From contig JAEMTX010000049.1 of assembly GCA_016462055.1 (NCBI GenBank), positions 1 to 11,076 on the forward strand: DNA of 11,076 nucleotides, in the 5' to 3' direction. Under the pieces are notes generated by a model. That model was given only the letters and a program-made list of their open reading frames with translations, had not been told where the DNA came from and did no database searches. Each line of letters starts with the position of its first letter. Position 1 is the first letter of the stretch. The translations under genes were made by a program, and so were the position numbers. The stretch is from Acidimicrobiia bacterium (GTDB taxonomy: Bacteria; Actinomycetota; Acidimicrobiia; Acidimicrobiales; Acidimicrobilacustridaceae). Below, one piece after another: positions 1 to 5,899 of the stretch.

Positions 1-128
1 ACCACGTGCATACGGCATTCGGTGCCGGTCTGCCCGCCGACACCGGCCAGGCCTCGCTGGGTTCCTTTGACGACATCGCCGCGATGATTCGCCTGTTCGG
101 GCGTGAGGTTATTCCTGCATTCTCTTGA
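1..128 (+). CDS. C-terminal fragment, probable luciferase-like (LLM) flavin/F420-dependent oxidoreductase
   Basis: Only the last 41 codons are inside the window; the frame begins at base 3 and ends at TGA 126-128. The readable tail contains GSFDDIAAMIRLFGREVIPAF. The ending, an amphipathic helix followed by an (F/L)..EV(I/M)P.F motif, is typical of the C-terminus of bacterial luciferase-like monooxygenases and F420-dependent oxidoreductases, which are abundant in actinobacteria. No catalytic or cofactor-binding part is visible, so the substrate cannot be named and the family call is an inference from a short tail. The gene converges on rsmI, whose stop lies 117 bp away. That gap shows no convincing terminator hairpin with a T-tract and no credible small gene. 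Confidence 0.5.
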   Translation, partial: HVHTAFGAGLPADTGQASLGSFDDIAAMIRLFGREVIPAFS

Positions 129-245
129 AGATCACTTGAAATCTGCGAGCTGATCATGGCCAAGAAATTCAGACGCTTATGAGTGATGCTCCGAAGATTG
201 ACCTTTAGGCGTAGGCAGCTAGGGTGCCGGATTTTGAAATTCCAC

Positions 246-1091
246 TCAAGCCTGCAGCGTGATCACAAGGTCGTAGACGCGCTTTCGTGACACAGCGAAT
301 ACGTCAGCAACGGCAGCCGCTGCGTCGCGTTTGGACGCTCCTTTGGCCAGCGACTCGCGCGCAGCTTGACGAAGTTCGTCGTCAGTCGCATCTGCCCTTG
401 GGGCAGCGCCATCAAGCACGAGGACATACTCGCCTCGAGGATCGACCTCGCCGCAGCGCGTCAATGCTTCAGCGAGCGAACCGCGCCAAATCTCTTCATG
501 GAGTTTGGTCAACTCGCGTGCAAGCACAATGCGACGCTGGCCACCGCAAACTTCGGCAAGATCGTTGAGCGTCTTCGCAAGTCGATGAGGGGCCTCGAAC
601 AAAACCGCCGTTCGATGTTCGTCCGCGAGTTCTCGAAGTCGGAGGGCACGCCCGGATCCCTTGCGCGGGAGAAATCCTTCAAAGACAAACCGCGATGTCG
701 TGAGGCCGCTCGCAACTAGCGCATGAAGTACCGCCGAAGGGCCTGGAACGACTTCGACGGTGACGCCGGCTTCAATCGCTTTCGAGACCAAAAATTCGCC
801 AGGGTCTGAAACCCCTGGCATCCCGGCATCGCTCACGAGAACAACGACGTCGCCACGCTGCACGTGTCCGAGTAGACGTTCTGCGGCTTCGCCTTCAGTG
901 TGCTCGTTGACAACGATGTAGGTAGGCGACGCGATCCCGAAATGCGACAACAACCGACCGGTTCGGCGCGTGTCCTCGCAAGCCACCACTGCTGCCTGTC
1001 CAAGTGCCTCGAGTGCTCTCGGCGAAATATCTCCAAGATTGCCTATGGGTGTTCCAACGAGAACCAAGCGACCAGACACTGAAGAACTCAT
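246..1091 (-). CDS. rsmI: RsmI, 16S rRNA (cytidine-1402 2'-O)-methyltransferase
   Basis: This 281-residue protein has the usual RsmI length and domain order. The tetrapyrrole-methylase-type SAM fold spans about residues 8-230, with GTPIGNLGDIS at 13-23, CEDTRRTGRLL at 38-48, VSDAGMPGVSDPGE at 86-99 and PGPSA at 116-120. FEGFLPRKG (137-145), FEAPHR (165-170) and ARELTKLHEE (191-200) follow. A C-terminal helical segment (about 236-281) matches the small helix-turn-helix domain of the family. RsmI methylates the ribose of C1402 in the 16S rRNA decoding centre, using S-adenosylmethionine. The ATG overlaps the TGA of the preceding DUF192 gene (TCAT on the + strand at 1088-1091), so translation is probably coupled. 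The start MSSSVSGRLVLVGTP fits the family. The gene is the last of a ychF-DUF192-rsmI transcription unit. Confidence 0.96.
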   Translation of the reverse strand: MSSSVSGRLVLVGTPIGNLGDISPRALEALGQAAVVACEDTRRTGRLLSHFGIASPTYIVVNEHTEGEAAERLLGHVQRGDVVVLVSDAGMPGVSDPGEFLVSKAIEAGVTVEVVPGPSAVLHALVASGLTTSRFVFEGFLPRKGSGRALRLRELADEHRTAVLFEAPHRLAKTLNDLAEVCGGQRRIVLARELTKLHEEIWRGSLAEALTRCGEVDPRGEYVLVLDGAAPRADATDDELRQAARESLAKGASKRDAAAAVADVFAVSRKRVYDLVITLQA

Positions 1092-1435
1092 CGAATCTCC
1101 AATCGGTCGCCTTCAATGACGCCCCAACGGGCGAATGCTGCGGCTTCGGTTTCGATCACCGAACGCGAGCGCAGCAAGAACGCACCTAGACGATTCGGCT
1201 TCATTGTCCTAAGTCGCAAAACCGTGCCATCCGCATCGAGATGGGCAACATCGATCGTGAATCTCATGCCAAACGTGTGTACCGATTTCGCCGGTAGCAG
1301 GAGCATCGCTCCTTCAACCCCGTCGCGCCCAAGTAAGCCGCGCCGACGATCGCGTCGGTTTGTCGCAATCTCAAGCGTGGCAAGCACGCGCTCTTCAAAG
1401 ACGAGCCAATTCCCCGAAGATTCGCTCGACGACAT
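1088..1435 (-). CDS. DUF192 family protein, cytoplasmic version without signal peptide
   Basis: A 115-residue protein covering a whole DUF192 domain. RRRGLLGRDGVEGAMLLLP (about 31-49) corresponds to the family's R..GLM.R.....GMLF.F segment, and the HTFGMRFTIDVAHLDADGTVL region (53-73) to its FWM.N...PLD..F.D..G.V segment. The C-terminal ARWGVIEGDRLEI (102-114) matches the usual closing G...GD.I. DUF192 members are small beta-rich proteins of unknown biochemical function. Many have an export signal; here none is visible. The frame stays open far upstream into ychF. I chose the ATG at 1435 because the homology begins there, because it lies 19 nt after the ychF stop, and because a TAGCAT hexamer sits 7 nt before it. 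The stop overlaps the rsmI start by 4 bp. Confidence 0.87.
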   Translation of the reverse strand: MSSSESSGNWLVFEERVLATLEIATNRRDRRRGLLGRDGVEGAMLLLPAKSVHTFGMRFTIDVAHLDADGTVLRLRTMKPNRLGAFLLRSRSVIETEAAAFARWGVIEGDRLEIR

Positions 1436-1442
1436 AGCGCCG

Positions 1443-1448
1443 ATGCTA
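1443..1448 (-). promoter_or_regulatory. Putative -10 element (TAGCAT) for a leaderless DUF192-rsmI transcript
   Basis: Read on the - strand, TAGCAT is followed by 7 nt and then the ATG of the DUF192 gene. It lies in the 19-nt gap after the ychF stop. No Shine-Dalgarno is evident there. This would be an internal promoter giving a leaderless mRNA for DUF192-rsmI in addition to read-through from ychF. I found no clear -35, and the hexamer alone is weak evidence. Confidence 0.35.
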
Positions 1449-1454
1449 CGAGCC

Positions 1455-2531
1455 TCAGACGTTGAAGCGGAATTCCATGACGTCACCATCGGCAGGCTGA
1501 TACTCCTTGCCTTCAACCCGCAGGATTCCAGCGTCACGAGCCTTGGACCACGCGCCCACCTCGAGCAATTCATCCCAATGAATGACTTCAGCTCGGATGA
1601 AGCCACGCTCGAAATCGGTGTGGATGACACCCGCGCACTGGGGGGCCTTATACCCGGCACGGAATGTCCAGGCGCGAGTCTCTTTTTCGCCCGTCGTGAA
1701 GTACGTGCGCAGTCCCAACATGCGGTAAGCGGCGTGCAGAAACCGTGGGAGCGCGCCTTCACCGAGGCCAAGTCCTTCAAGCATCTCGACGCGCTCGTCA
1801 GCGTCGAGCATGGCTGCTTCAGCTTCAAGCTGCACGCACATACCAATCACTTCGCCGTGGCCTCCAAATTCTTCGACCACAGGAGCGATCAGTTCGTCGA
1901 TCTGCTCAAGACCATCCTCGCTGACATTGACGATCGCTAGGACGGGCTTATTTGTCAGCAAGAAATAGCTCTTGATGAGATCACGAGACTCGGCATCGAG
2001 ATCGCTTCTATAAATCGGCGTTCCCTCAGAAAGAATCTCAAGCGCCTTTCCAAGCGCTTCAACCTCATCAGCAATCATTCGATCTTGTTTGGCAGCTTTT
2101 CGACGCTTATCGATCTGATTCTCGACAGTTTCCAAATCGGCAAGCGCAAGTTCGGTTTCGACGATTCGAAGGTGCTCGAGCGGATCAGATGGGCCAGGAA
2201 CGTCATGGTCAACAAAAGCACGAAGAACGAAGACGATCGCATCAGATTCGCGAATGTTGGCCAGAAACTTGTTTCCCAAGCCTTCACCTGTGCTCGCCCC
2301 TTCGACGAGACCACCGATGTCGACAAACTGCACGCTGGCCGGAATCACCGACTTGGCCTTACTCATGATTGCGAGCTGCTCAAGCCGATCGTCGGGGACT
2401 TTAGCCACTCCGACATTGGGGTCTTTTGTGGCGAAGGCATACGGGGCGGCGAGAGCCCCCCCGCCAGCGAGCGCGTTATACAGCGAGGACTTCCCCGCGT
2501 TTGGCAATCCGACGAATCCGAACTTTTCCAT
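1455..2531 (-). CDS. ychF: YchF/OLA1-family ribosome-associated ATPase (redox-responsive)
   Basis: The 358 residues match the family's usual length of about 360. The P-loop GLPNAGKS lies at 8-15. The segment PNVGVAKVPDDRL (38-50) is characteristic of YchF. The G3 motif DIGGLVEGAS (71-80) follows, and TGEGLGNKFLANIRESDAI continues the switch II region. The G4 position reads NVSE (202-205), the NxxE variant that makes YchF/OLA1 prefer ATP over GTP. A coiled-coil insertion occupies about 123-165. The C-terminal TGS domain runs about 275-358 and includes RAWTFRAGYKAPQCAGVIHTD and ends EYQPADGDVMEFRFNV. Family members bind ribosomes and are linked to translation control and oxidative stress in E. 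coli and in eukaryotic OLA1. It heads the - strand unit with DUF192 and rsmI. The upstream region is shared with the divergent bL37-like gene. Confidence 0.97.
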   Translation of the reverse strand: MEKFGFVGLPNAGKSSLYNALAGGGALAAPYAFATKDPNVGVAKVPDDRLEQLAIMSKAKSVIPASVQFVDIGGLVEGASTGEGLGNKFLANIRESDAIVFVLRAFVDHDVPGPSDPLEHLRIVETELALADLETVENQIDKRRKAAKQDRMIADEVEALGKALEILSEGTPIYRSDLDAESRDLIKSYFLLTNKPVLAIVNVSEDGLEQIDELIAPVVEEFGGHGEVIGMCVQLEAEAAMLDADERVEMLEGLGLGEGALPRFLHAAYRMLGLRTYFTTGEKETRAWTFRAGYKAPQCAGVIHTDFERGFIRAEVIHWDELLEVGAWSKARDAGILRVEGKEYQPADGDVMEFRFNV

Positions 2532-2540
2532 GGGAGGGGC

Positions 2541-2546
2541 AGGCTA
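2541..2546 (-). promoter_or_regulatory. Putative -10 element (TAGCCT) for leaderless ychF transcript
   Basis: On the - strand TAGCCT is followed by 9 nt (GCCCCTCCC) and then the ychF ATG at 2531. The spacer is pyrimidine-rich and contains no Shine-Dalgarno, which suits a transcript starting at or within a few bases of the ATG. No recognisable -35 was found. The same arrangement occurs at several other starts in this window. Confidence 0.4.
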
Positions 2547-2624
2547 GTAGTGCCGTCAGCCGCCGATGACATGACCTGAGGCCACACGAACGTTCTCAGT
2601 TGGCCCATCCCCCCACCTCCGGCC

Positions 2625-2630
2625 TAGGAT
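2625..2630 (+). promoter_or_regulatory. Putative -10 element (TAGGAT) for the bL37-like gene and queF
   Basis: TAGGAT lies 9 nt before the ATG at 2640. A possible -35, TTGGCC, lies at 2600-2605 with a 19-nt spacer, which is on the long side. The transcript would be leaderless or almost so. The AGGA inside the hexamer could instead act as a weak Shine-Dalgarno, so promoter and ribosome-binding readings compete here. An 8-bp palindrome GAACGTTC (2588-2595) lies just upstream of the -35. Confidence 0.4.
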
Positions 2631-2639
2631 TTCGGTCTT

Positions 2640-2726
2640 ATGTCGAAGAAAACCTCGAAGCGCAAGACGAACGCCCGTCGTAAACCGGCGAATCACGGCA
2701 CCAAGCCCAACGCCGGTCGCGGCTGA
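2640..2726 (+). CDS. bL37-like small basic ribosomal protein (28 aa)
   Basis: A 28-codon gene easily missed by gene callers. The peptide begins MSKKTSKRKTNARRKP and continues ANHGTKPNAGRG. Ten of 28 residues are Lys or Arg and none is acidic. From memory of the family, actinobacterial bL37 is a roughly 24-residue peptide, seen in cryo-EM structures of mycobacterial 50S subunits, with a basic MSKR-type N-terminus and a conserved ANHGKRPN-type core. The match to both parts, in order, is good. Its role would be to bind 23S rRNA on the large subunit. The ATG follows a TAGGAT hexamer by 9 nt. The TGA is in the same frame as queF, which starts 21 nt later, so the two are probably cotranscribed. The location next to ychF and rsmI fits a translation neighbourhood. 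The GRG tail is slightly longer than I recall for mycobacteria. Confidence 0.75.
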   Translation: MSKKTSKRKTNARRKPANHGTKPNAGRG

Positions 2727-2747
2727 TTCTGCACGTCGCTAACGACT

Positions 2748-3098
2748 GTGTTTAGCCAGCCCTCGAAGGATCTCATCACCGTCCCGAACCCTGAGAAGGG
2801 TCGTGACTACGAGATCCTGTGCGAAACCGACGAGCTCACATGCCTCTGCCCTGTAACAGGTCAGCCGGATTTCGCGACCGTGCGCGTCACTTATGTGCCG
2901 AACGAATTACTCGTTGAATTAAAGAGCCTCAAGATGTACCTATGGTCGTTCCGTGACGAGGGCGCGTTTCACGAAGCCGTCACCAACACCATTCTCGATG
3001 ACCTCGTGCAGGCATTGTCTCCACGGCGGATGACCGTTGAAACCATTTGGAAAGTCCGTGGTGGCATTCTCACCACCGTTACTGCATCTCATCCGTAA
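2748..3098 (+). CDS. queF: QueF, NADPH-dependent 7-cyano-7-deazaguanine (preQ0) reductase, unimodular type
   Basis: This 116-residue protein is a short, single-domain (YkvM-type) QueF. TCLCPVTGQPDFATV (31-45) contains the catalytic Cys34 that forms the thioimide with preQ0, and the proton-donor Asp41. The QueF motif reads ELKSLKMYLWSFR (57-69), with Met63 where Leu or Tyr is usual. FHE at 74-76 supplies the substrate-binding Glu. RGG (104-106) closes the fold. The enzyme reduces the nitrile of preQ0 to preQ1 for queuosine in tRNA. No other queuosine gene is in the window. It is shorter at the N-terminus than B. subtilis QueF. The GTG at 2748 is the only start codon between the in-frame TGA of the bL37-like gene and the homology. 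I see neither a Shine-Dalgarno nor a TAnnnT at leaderless spacing, so translation may be coupled to the upstream micro-gene. It converges on the SGNH gene, 12 bp away. Confidence 0.94.
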   Translation: MFSQPSKDLITVPNPEKGRDYEILCETDELTCLCPVTGQPDFATVRVTYVPNELLVELKSLKMYLWSFRDEGAFHEAVTNTILDDLVQALSPRRMTVETIWKVRGGILTTVTASHP

Positions 3099-3110
3099 AA
3101 CGAACTGCGG

Positions 3111-4271
3111 CTATTCCGCTCCCGGCATACTCGGAGGGATTTCGGTGCGCTCAACGAGACTCGCCGGAGGGGCTTGTCCGGCCGGCGGAGTGACTTTGCC
3201 GGCCGAGAGATCCACAAGTTTTCCGATGCGATCGATGACAGCCCACGAAAGACGATCTCCGCCTACGATCGAGAAATGAATGTTGTCCTTCTGACGCACA
3301 CCCCGAACAACGCCATCAGCGTTCGGAAGGCTTGCCGAGAAGACAAAATTTGAATCTGAGAAAAATGGCCATGTATCGAAGTACTGGATCCATGGCCGGC
3401 TCTGTGCTTCGCTCCAATAGATGTAACTCATCTGGTCCATGCCGCGAGTCTTCGAACCAGGTCCCATCGGGGGCGGTCCGCACCAGATTGTGATGCGCTG
3501 ATTATCAGGCGACTTCAGGAGGTCCATCGTTGCGGCGACGCGACGGCGATATTCGGTCATCCATGGCTCGGAAGTGCGCTCGAGCACCTTTCCGTTGGCA
3601 CCGATCATGTTCTGGCCGTCGTTTGCGCCGAACATGATCACAAGAATCGATGGATTGGCAGGGAGCACATCTTTCACTAAGTGCTCGGGCCAGTTGTAAT
3701 AATCGGGACGAGATAAGCCTGTAGAGACGTGGTAATCGAGTGTTGGGGTGAAGATTCCGGTGGACTGCGTAATGCGCTGGAACGAGATACCGAACGTCTG
3801 AGTGATGGAATCACCGCCGACCCAGATCTTCATGGGAGTCGCCGGGGTCGGCGCTGGAAGTTCGGGTACTTTCTTCGCGGCTTCGGCTGATGCGGCGATT
3901 TCCGCTTCTGCTTGGCGTCGGAGAAGTTCCTCCACATCAATCTTTGTTCCTTGGTTCTTACCAAGCGCAGAATCGATTGAATTACGGAAGAAATTGATAT
4001 GCAGCGTGTCGGTCACCGAGGCGACAGTCTTCGCAATCTCATTTCGCCAGCCATCGCCTTTTGCATTGCTTTTACGAAGCGTTGAATCGGCATCAAAAAG
4101 CCCGGCGACACAAAGCGCCGACACGATCACGACGATGATCAGACCCGCTGGCATCGTCCCCTCGCGGCGCGGCCGGAATGGCTCGAAGAGGCTCCGCCAA
4201 TTGAACGACGACCGTCCCCCCGAAGGGGTCCCGGATTTGCCTTTCATTGGATTGCGTCCTGGTGACGTCAT
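3111..4271 (-). CDS. Membrane-anchored SGNH/GDSL hydrolase-like protein (DUF459-like), partner of the MBOAT acyltransferase
   Basis: The 386 residues form a short basic, Pro/Ser-rich cytoplasmic tail, one transmembrane segment (about 41-59, AGLIIVVIVSALCVAGLF), and a long extracytoplasmic part. A Glu/Ala-rich helix (112-134) and a Pro-rich linker precede the SGNH domain. GDSIT at 153-157 carries the nucleophile Ser155. STGLSRPD (183-190) is the probable block II region. FGANDG at 214-219 is the GxND block, and KDNIHFS (328-334) gives the Asp329/His332 pair. The full catalytic set is therefore present. Such proteins, paired with an MBOAT, transfer or remove O-acyl groups on exported glycans (compare the AlgI/AlgX/AlgJ logic). 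DUF459 membership is my recollection of the pattern. The gene starts 13 nt after the MBOAT stop. The frame is open further upstream, but the ATG at 4271 has a good Shine-Dalgarno and avoids overlap. The C-terminus ends in a low-complexity Pro-rich tail. Confidence 0.83.
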   Translation of the reverse strand: MTSPGRNPMKGKSGTPSGGRSSFNWRSLFEPFRPRREGTMPAGLIIVVIVSALCVAGLFDADSTLRKSNAKGDGWRNEIAKTVASVTDTLHINFFRNSIDSALGKNQGTKIDVEELLRRQAEAEIAASAEAAKKVPELPAPTPATPMKIWVGGDSITQTFGISFQRITQSTGIFTPTLDYHVSTGLSRPDYYNWPEHLVKDVLPANPSILVIMFGANDGQNMIGANGKVLERTSEPWMTEYRRRVAATMDLLKSPDNQRITIWCGPPPMGPGSKTRGMDQMSYIYWSEAQSRPWIQYFDTWPFFSDSNFVFSASLPNADGVVRGVRQKDNIHFSIVGGDRLSWAVIDRIGKLVDLSAGKVTPPAGQAPPASLVERTEIPPSMPGAE

Positions 4272-4278
4272 CGGAGGT

Positions 4279-4283
4279 TCCTC
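4279..4283 (-). promoter_or_regulatory. Shine-Dalgarno (GAGGA) fixing the SGNH gene start
   Basis: On the - strand GAGGA is followed by 7 nt and then ATG at 4271. It straddles the gap just after the MBOAT TGA. This is the clearest Shine-Dalgarno I saw in the window, and it decides for this start over the long upstream extension and over the internal ATG eight codons later. Confidence 0.65.
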
Positions 4284-4284
4284 A

Positions 4285-5721
4285 TCAGAACTGGAAGTAA
4301 ATGAATGGCGCAATTCCCTCGGGACCAAGCGCGTCGACAAGGACAAGTCCACCGGCAAGAGCAGCGATTTGCAAGGCAGGTGCCCAGGTCGCAAACCAGA
4401 CTTCGGCTTTTTGGGGGAATCGCTGAGGAACGAACTGCGAGGCGACACTCCCAACGATCACGAGAATCAACAGAAGGCTCACTCCAGTAGAGGAACCAGA
4501 AGAGGCGAAAAGTCTCCCGAGCAACGTAAAGGCCTCATCAACTGATGTTGCCCGAAAGAACACCCACGCCAGACAGACGACGTTGAAGACCAAGAACCAT
4601 TGCATCGCTTTCACCACCAACGGCGGCAGGCCCAACTCGTGGCCCTTCCATTTCTCCTTCACGATTCGTTCGGCCACCAGGTAGGAGCCGTGGATTGCTC
4701 CCCAGACGACGAACGTCCAGTTCGCCCCATGCCAAAGTCCGCCAATAATCATGACGAGGAAAAGGTTCCGATAGGTCATGGCTTTCGAGCCGCGATTTCC
4801 GCCAAGCGGTATGTAGAGGTAGTCGCGCAGCCACCGCGACAAGGTCATATGCCAGCGACTCCAGAAGTCCTGCAATGACAAAGCGATATAGGGCGAATCA
4901 AAGTTCTGCGGGAATCGAATACCGAGAAGTAACGCCACGCCGATAGCGATATCGGTATAACCGCTGAAGTCGGCGTAGATCTGAATCGCGTAGGCGTAAA
5001 TCGCCAACAGCACGGCCAGCGGTCCGTAGGCATTTGGATTGGCAAAAACCGGATCCACAATCTGTATCGCAAGAAAGCTCGAGATCACGACCTTCTTGAA
5101 CATGCCGCGAAAAATGAGCATGAATGCTTCAGCAGATCGCACGTATCGCGGATCGGGTAGTACATCGAGTTGCGGCGCGAACTCGCTTGCTCGAACAATC
5201 GGGCCGGCAACGAGATGAGCGAAAAAAGACAGATACACAGCGAAATCAAGAATCGTGAGCGGTTTACGCCATTGCCCTCGACCGATGTCAATCACATAAC
5301 TGATTGCTTGGAAGATAAAGAACGAAATACCAATCGGAAGAATGATGTTCAGAATCGGGGCATCAACCGAAATTCCGATCGAGCGCATCTTGTCGGCGAT
5401 TGTCGAGACAAAGAAATCGAAGTACTTGAAATATCCAAGAATCCCAAGATTTACAACAACAGCGATTCGAACGAGCCACCTACTGGCATTCGTACGTTCC
5501 CCTTCAGGGGTGAGCGACCGAAAAATTGCCAGGCCCAAGAACCAGTTGATCCCAATGCTCAGAGACAGAAGCACCAAGTAGTTCCAGTCCCACCACCCGT
5601 AGAACACGAAACTTGAAGCAAGGATGAACCAACGCCATGCGATCTTGTGCGGTCGCAGCAGCCAACTCCCGGTGAACACCACCAAGAAGAAAACCGCGAA
5701 ATCGACGGTAGGGAAAAGCAT
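4285..5721 (-). CDS. MBOAT-family O-acyltransferase (AlgI-like), multi-pass membrane protein
   Basis: 478 residues with about ten or more hydrophobic segments, including 7-22, 46-66, 84-99, 124-144, 160-174 and 234-252. Family landmarks in order: the N-terminus MLFPTVDFAVFF, typical of AlgI-like proteins; LPIGISFFIFQAISYVIDI (128-146); QIYADFSGYTDIAIG (247-261); FWSRWHMTLSRWLRDYLYIP (286-305) with His291; PLGGNRG (305-311); and GGLWHGANW (327-335) with the catalytic His331. These enzymes move an acyl group, usually acetyl, across the membrane towards an exported polysaccharide or lipid. A longer frame runs up to 5853, but its extra 44 residues are Ser/Pro/Cys-rich and unlike the family, so I use the ATG at 5721. 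No strong Shine-Dalgarno or TAnnnT precedes it. No polysaccharide synthase gene is nearby, so the acceptor is unknown. It is followed by its SGNH partner. Confidence 0.93.
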   Translation of the reverse strand: MLFPTVDFAVFFLVVFTGSWLLRPHKIAWRWFILASSFVFYGWWDWNYLVLLSLSIGINWFLGLAIFRSLTPEGERTNASRWLVRIAVVVNLGILGYFKYFDFFVSTIADKMRSIGISVDAPILNIILPIGISFFIFQAISYVIDIGRGQWRKPLTILDFAVYLSFFAHLVAGPIVRASEFAPQLDVLPDPRYVRSAEAFMLIFRGMFKKVVISSFLAIQIVDPVFANPNAYGPLAVLLAIYAYAIQIYADFSGYTDIAIGVALLLGIRFPQNFDSPYIALSLQDFWSRWHMTLSRWLRDYLYIPLGGNRGSKAMTYRNLFLVMIIGGLWHGANWTFVVWGAIHGSYLVAERIVKEKWKGHELGLPPLVVKAMQWFLVFNVVCLAWVFFRATSVDEAFTLLGRLFASSGSSTGVSLLLILVIVGSVASQFVPQRFPQKAEVWFATWAPALQIAALAGGLVLVDALGPEGIAPFIYFQF

Positions 5722-5887
5722 GGGGCGGCTTACCGGGTGGCTGGAGAAATAGGAGGGTTCGCAAGGCGACTGCGGGTCGATCGACGAGCAACCACCTTCA
5801 CCGAAACTACCGCAGAGACCATTCGGTTTCGGGACAGACCTCCTCGCCATCACAAACCCAGACCCGACGACTCATCAGCAAGACCGA

Positions 5888-5893
5888 TAGGGT
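5888..5893 (+). promoter_or_regulatory. Putative -10 element (TAGGGT) for leaderless transcript of the acidic protein
   Basis: TAGGGT is followed by exactly 6 nt and then the GTG at 5900, which would therefore be the transcription start itself. No Shine-Dalgarno is visible. No good -35 was found 16-19 nt upstream. The remainder of the 178-bp divergent gap (5722-5887) shows nothing else I can name, and no promoter for the MBOAT gene was recognised in it. Confidence 0.45.
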
Positions 5894-5899
5894 CCAATC

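Noticed and set aside
129..245. Tiny + strand ORFs (MAKKFRRL, MSDAPKIDL) and weak inverted repeats in the oxidoreductase/rsmI gap
   Set aside because: Eight to nine codons with no similarity to anything known; stems of four to five pairs with long loops and no T-tract are not convincing terminators.
1436..1846. N-terminal extension of the DUF192 frame into ychF
   Set aside because: The extension would overlap about 390 bp of ychF, its residues resemble no DUF192 protein, and the ATG at 1435 has suitable upstream signals.
1116..1940. Long open + strand frame (274 codons) opposite the DUF192 and ychF genes
   Set aside because: It is the mirror of two well-supported - strand genes, has low-complexity Arg/Ser-rich composition, and shows no recognisable domain.
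2588..2595. LexA/SOS box reading of GAACGTTC
   Set aside because: The actinobacterial SOS box needs four bases between GAAC and GTTC; here there are none.
3107..3119. GCGG-CTATT-CCGC stem between queF and the SGNH gene as a terminator
   Set aside because: Only four base pairs and no adjacent T-tract; half of it lies in the SGNH coding end.
3802..4545. Open + strand frame of 247 codons opposite the SGNH and MBOAT genes
   Set aside because: Shadow of two clear - strand genes; Ser/Arg-rich translation without domain features.
5722..5853. 44-codon upstream extension of the MBOAT gene
   Set aside because: Residues are Ser/Pro/Cys-rich and precede the canonical MLFPTVDF start of AlgI-like proteins; no ribosome-binding or promoter signal makes the longer form better.
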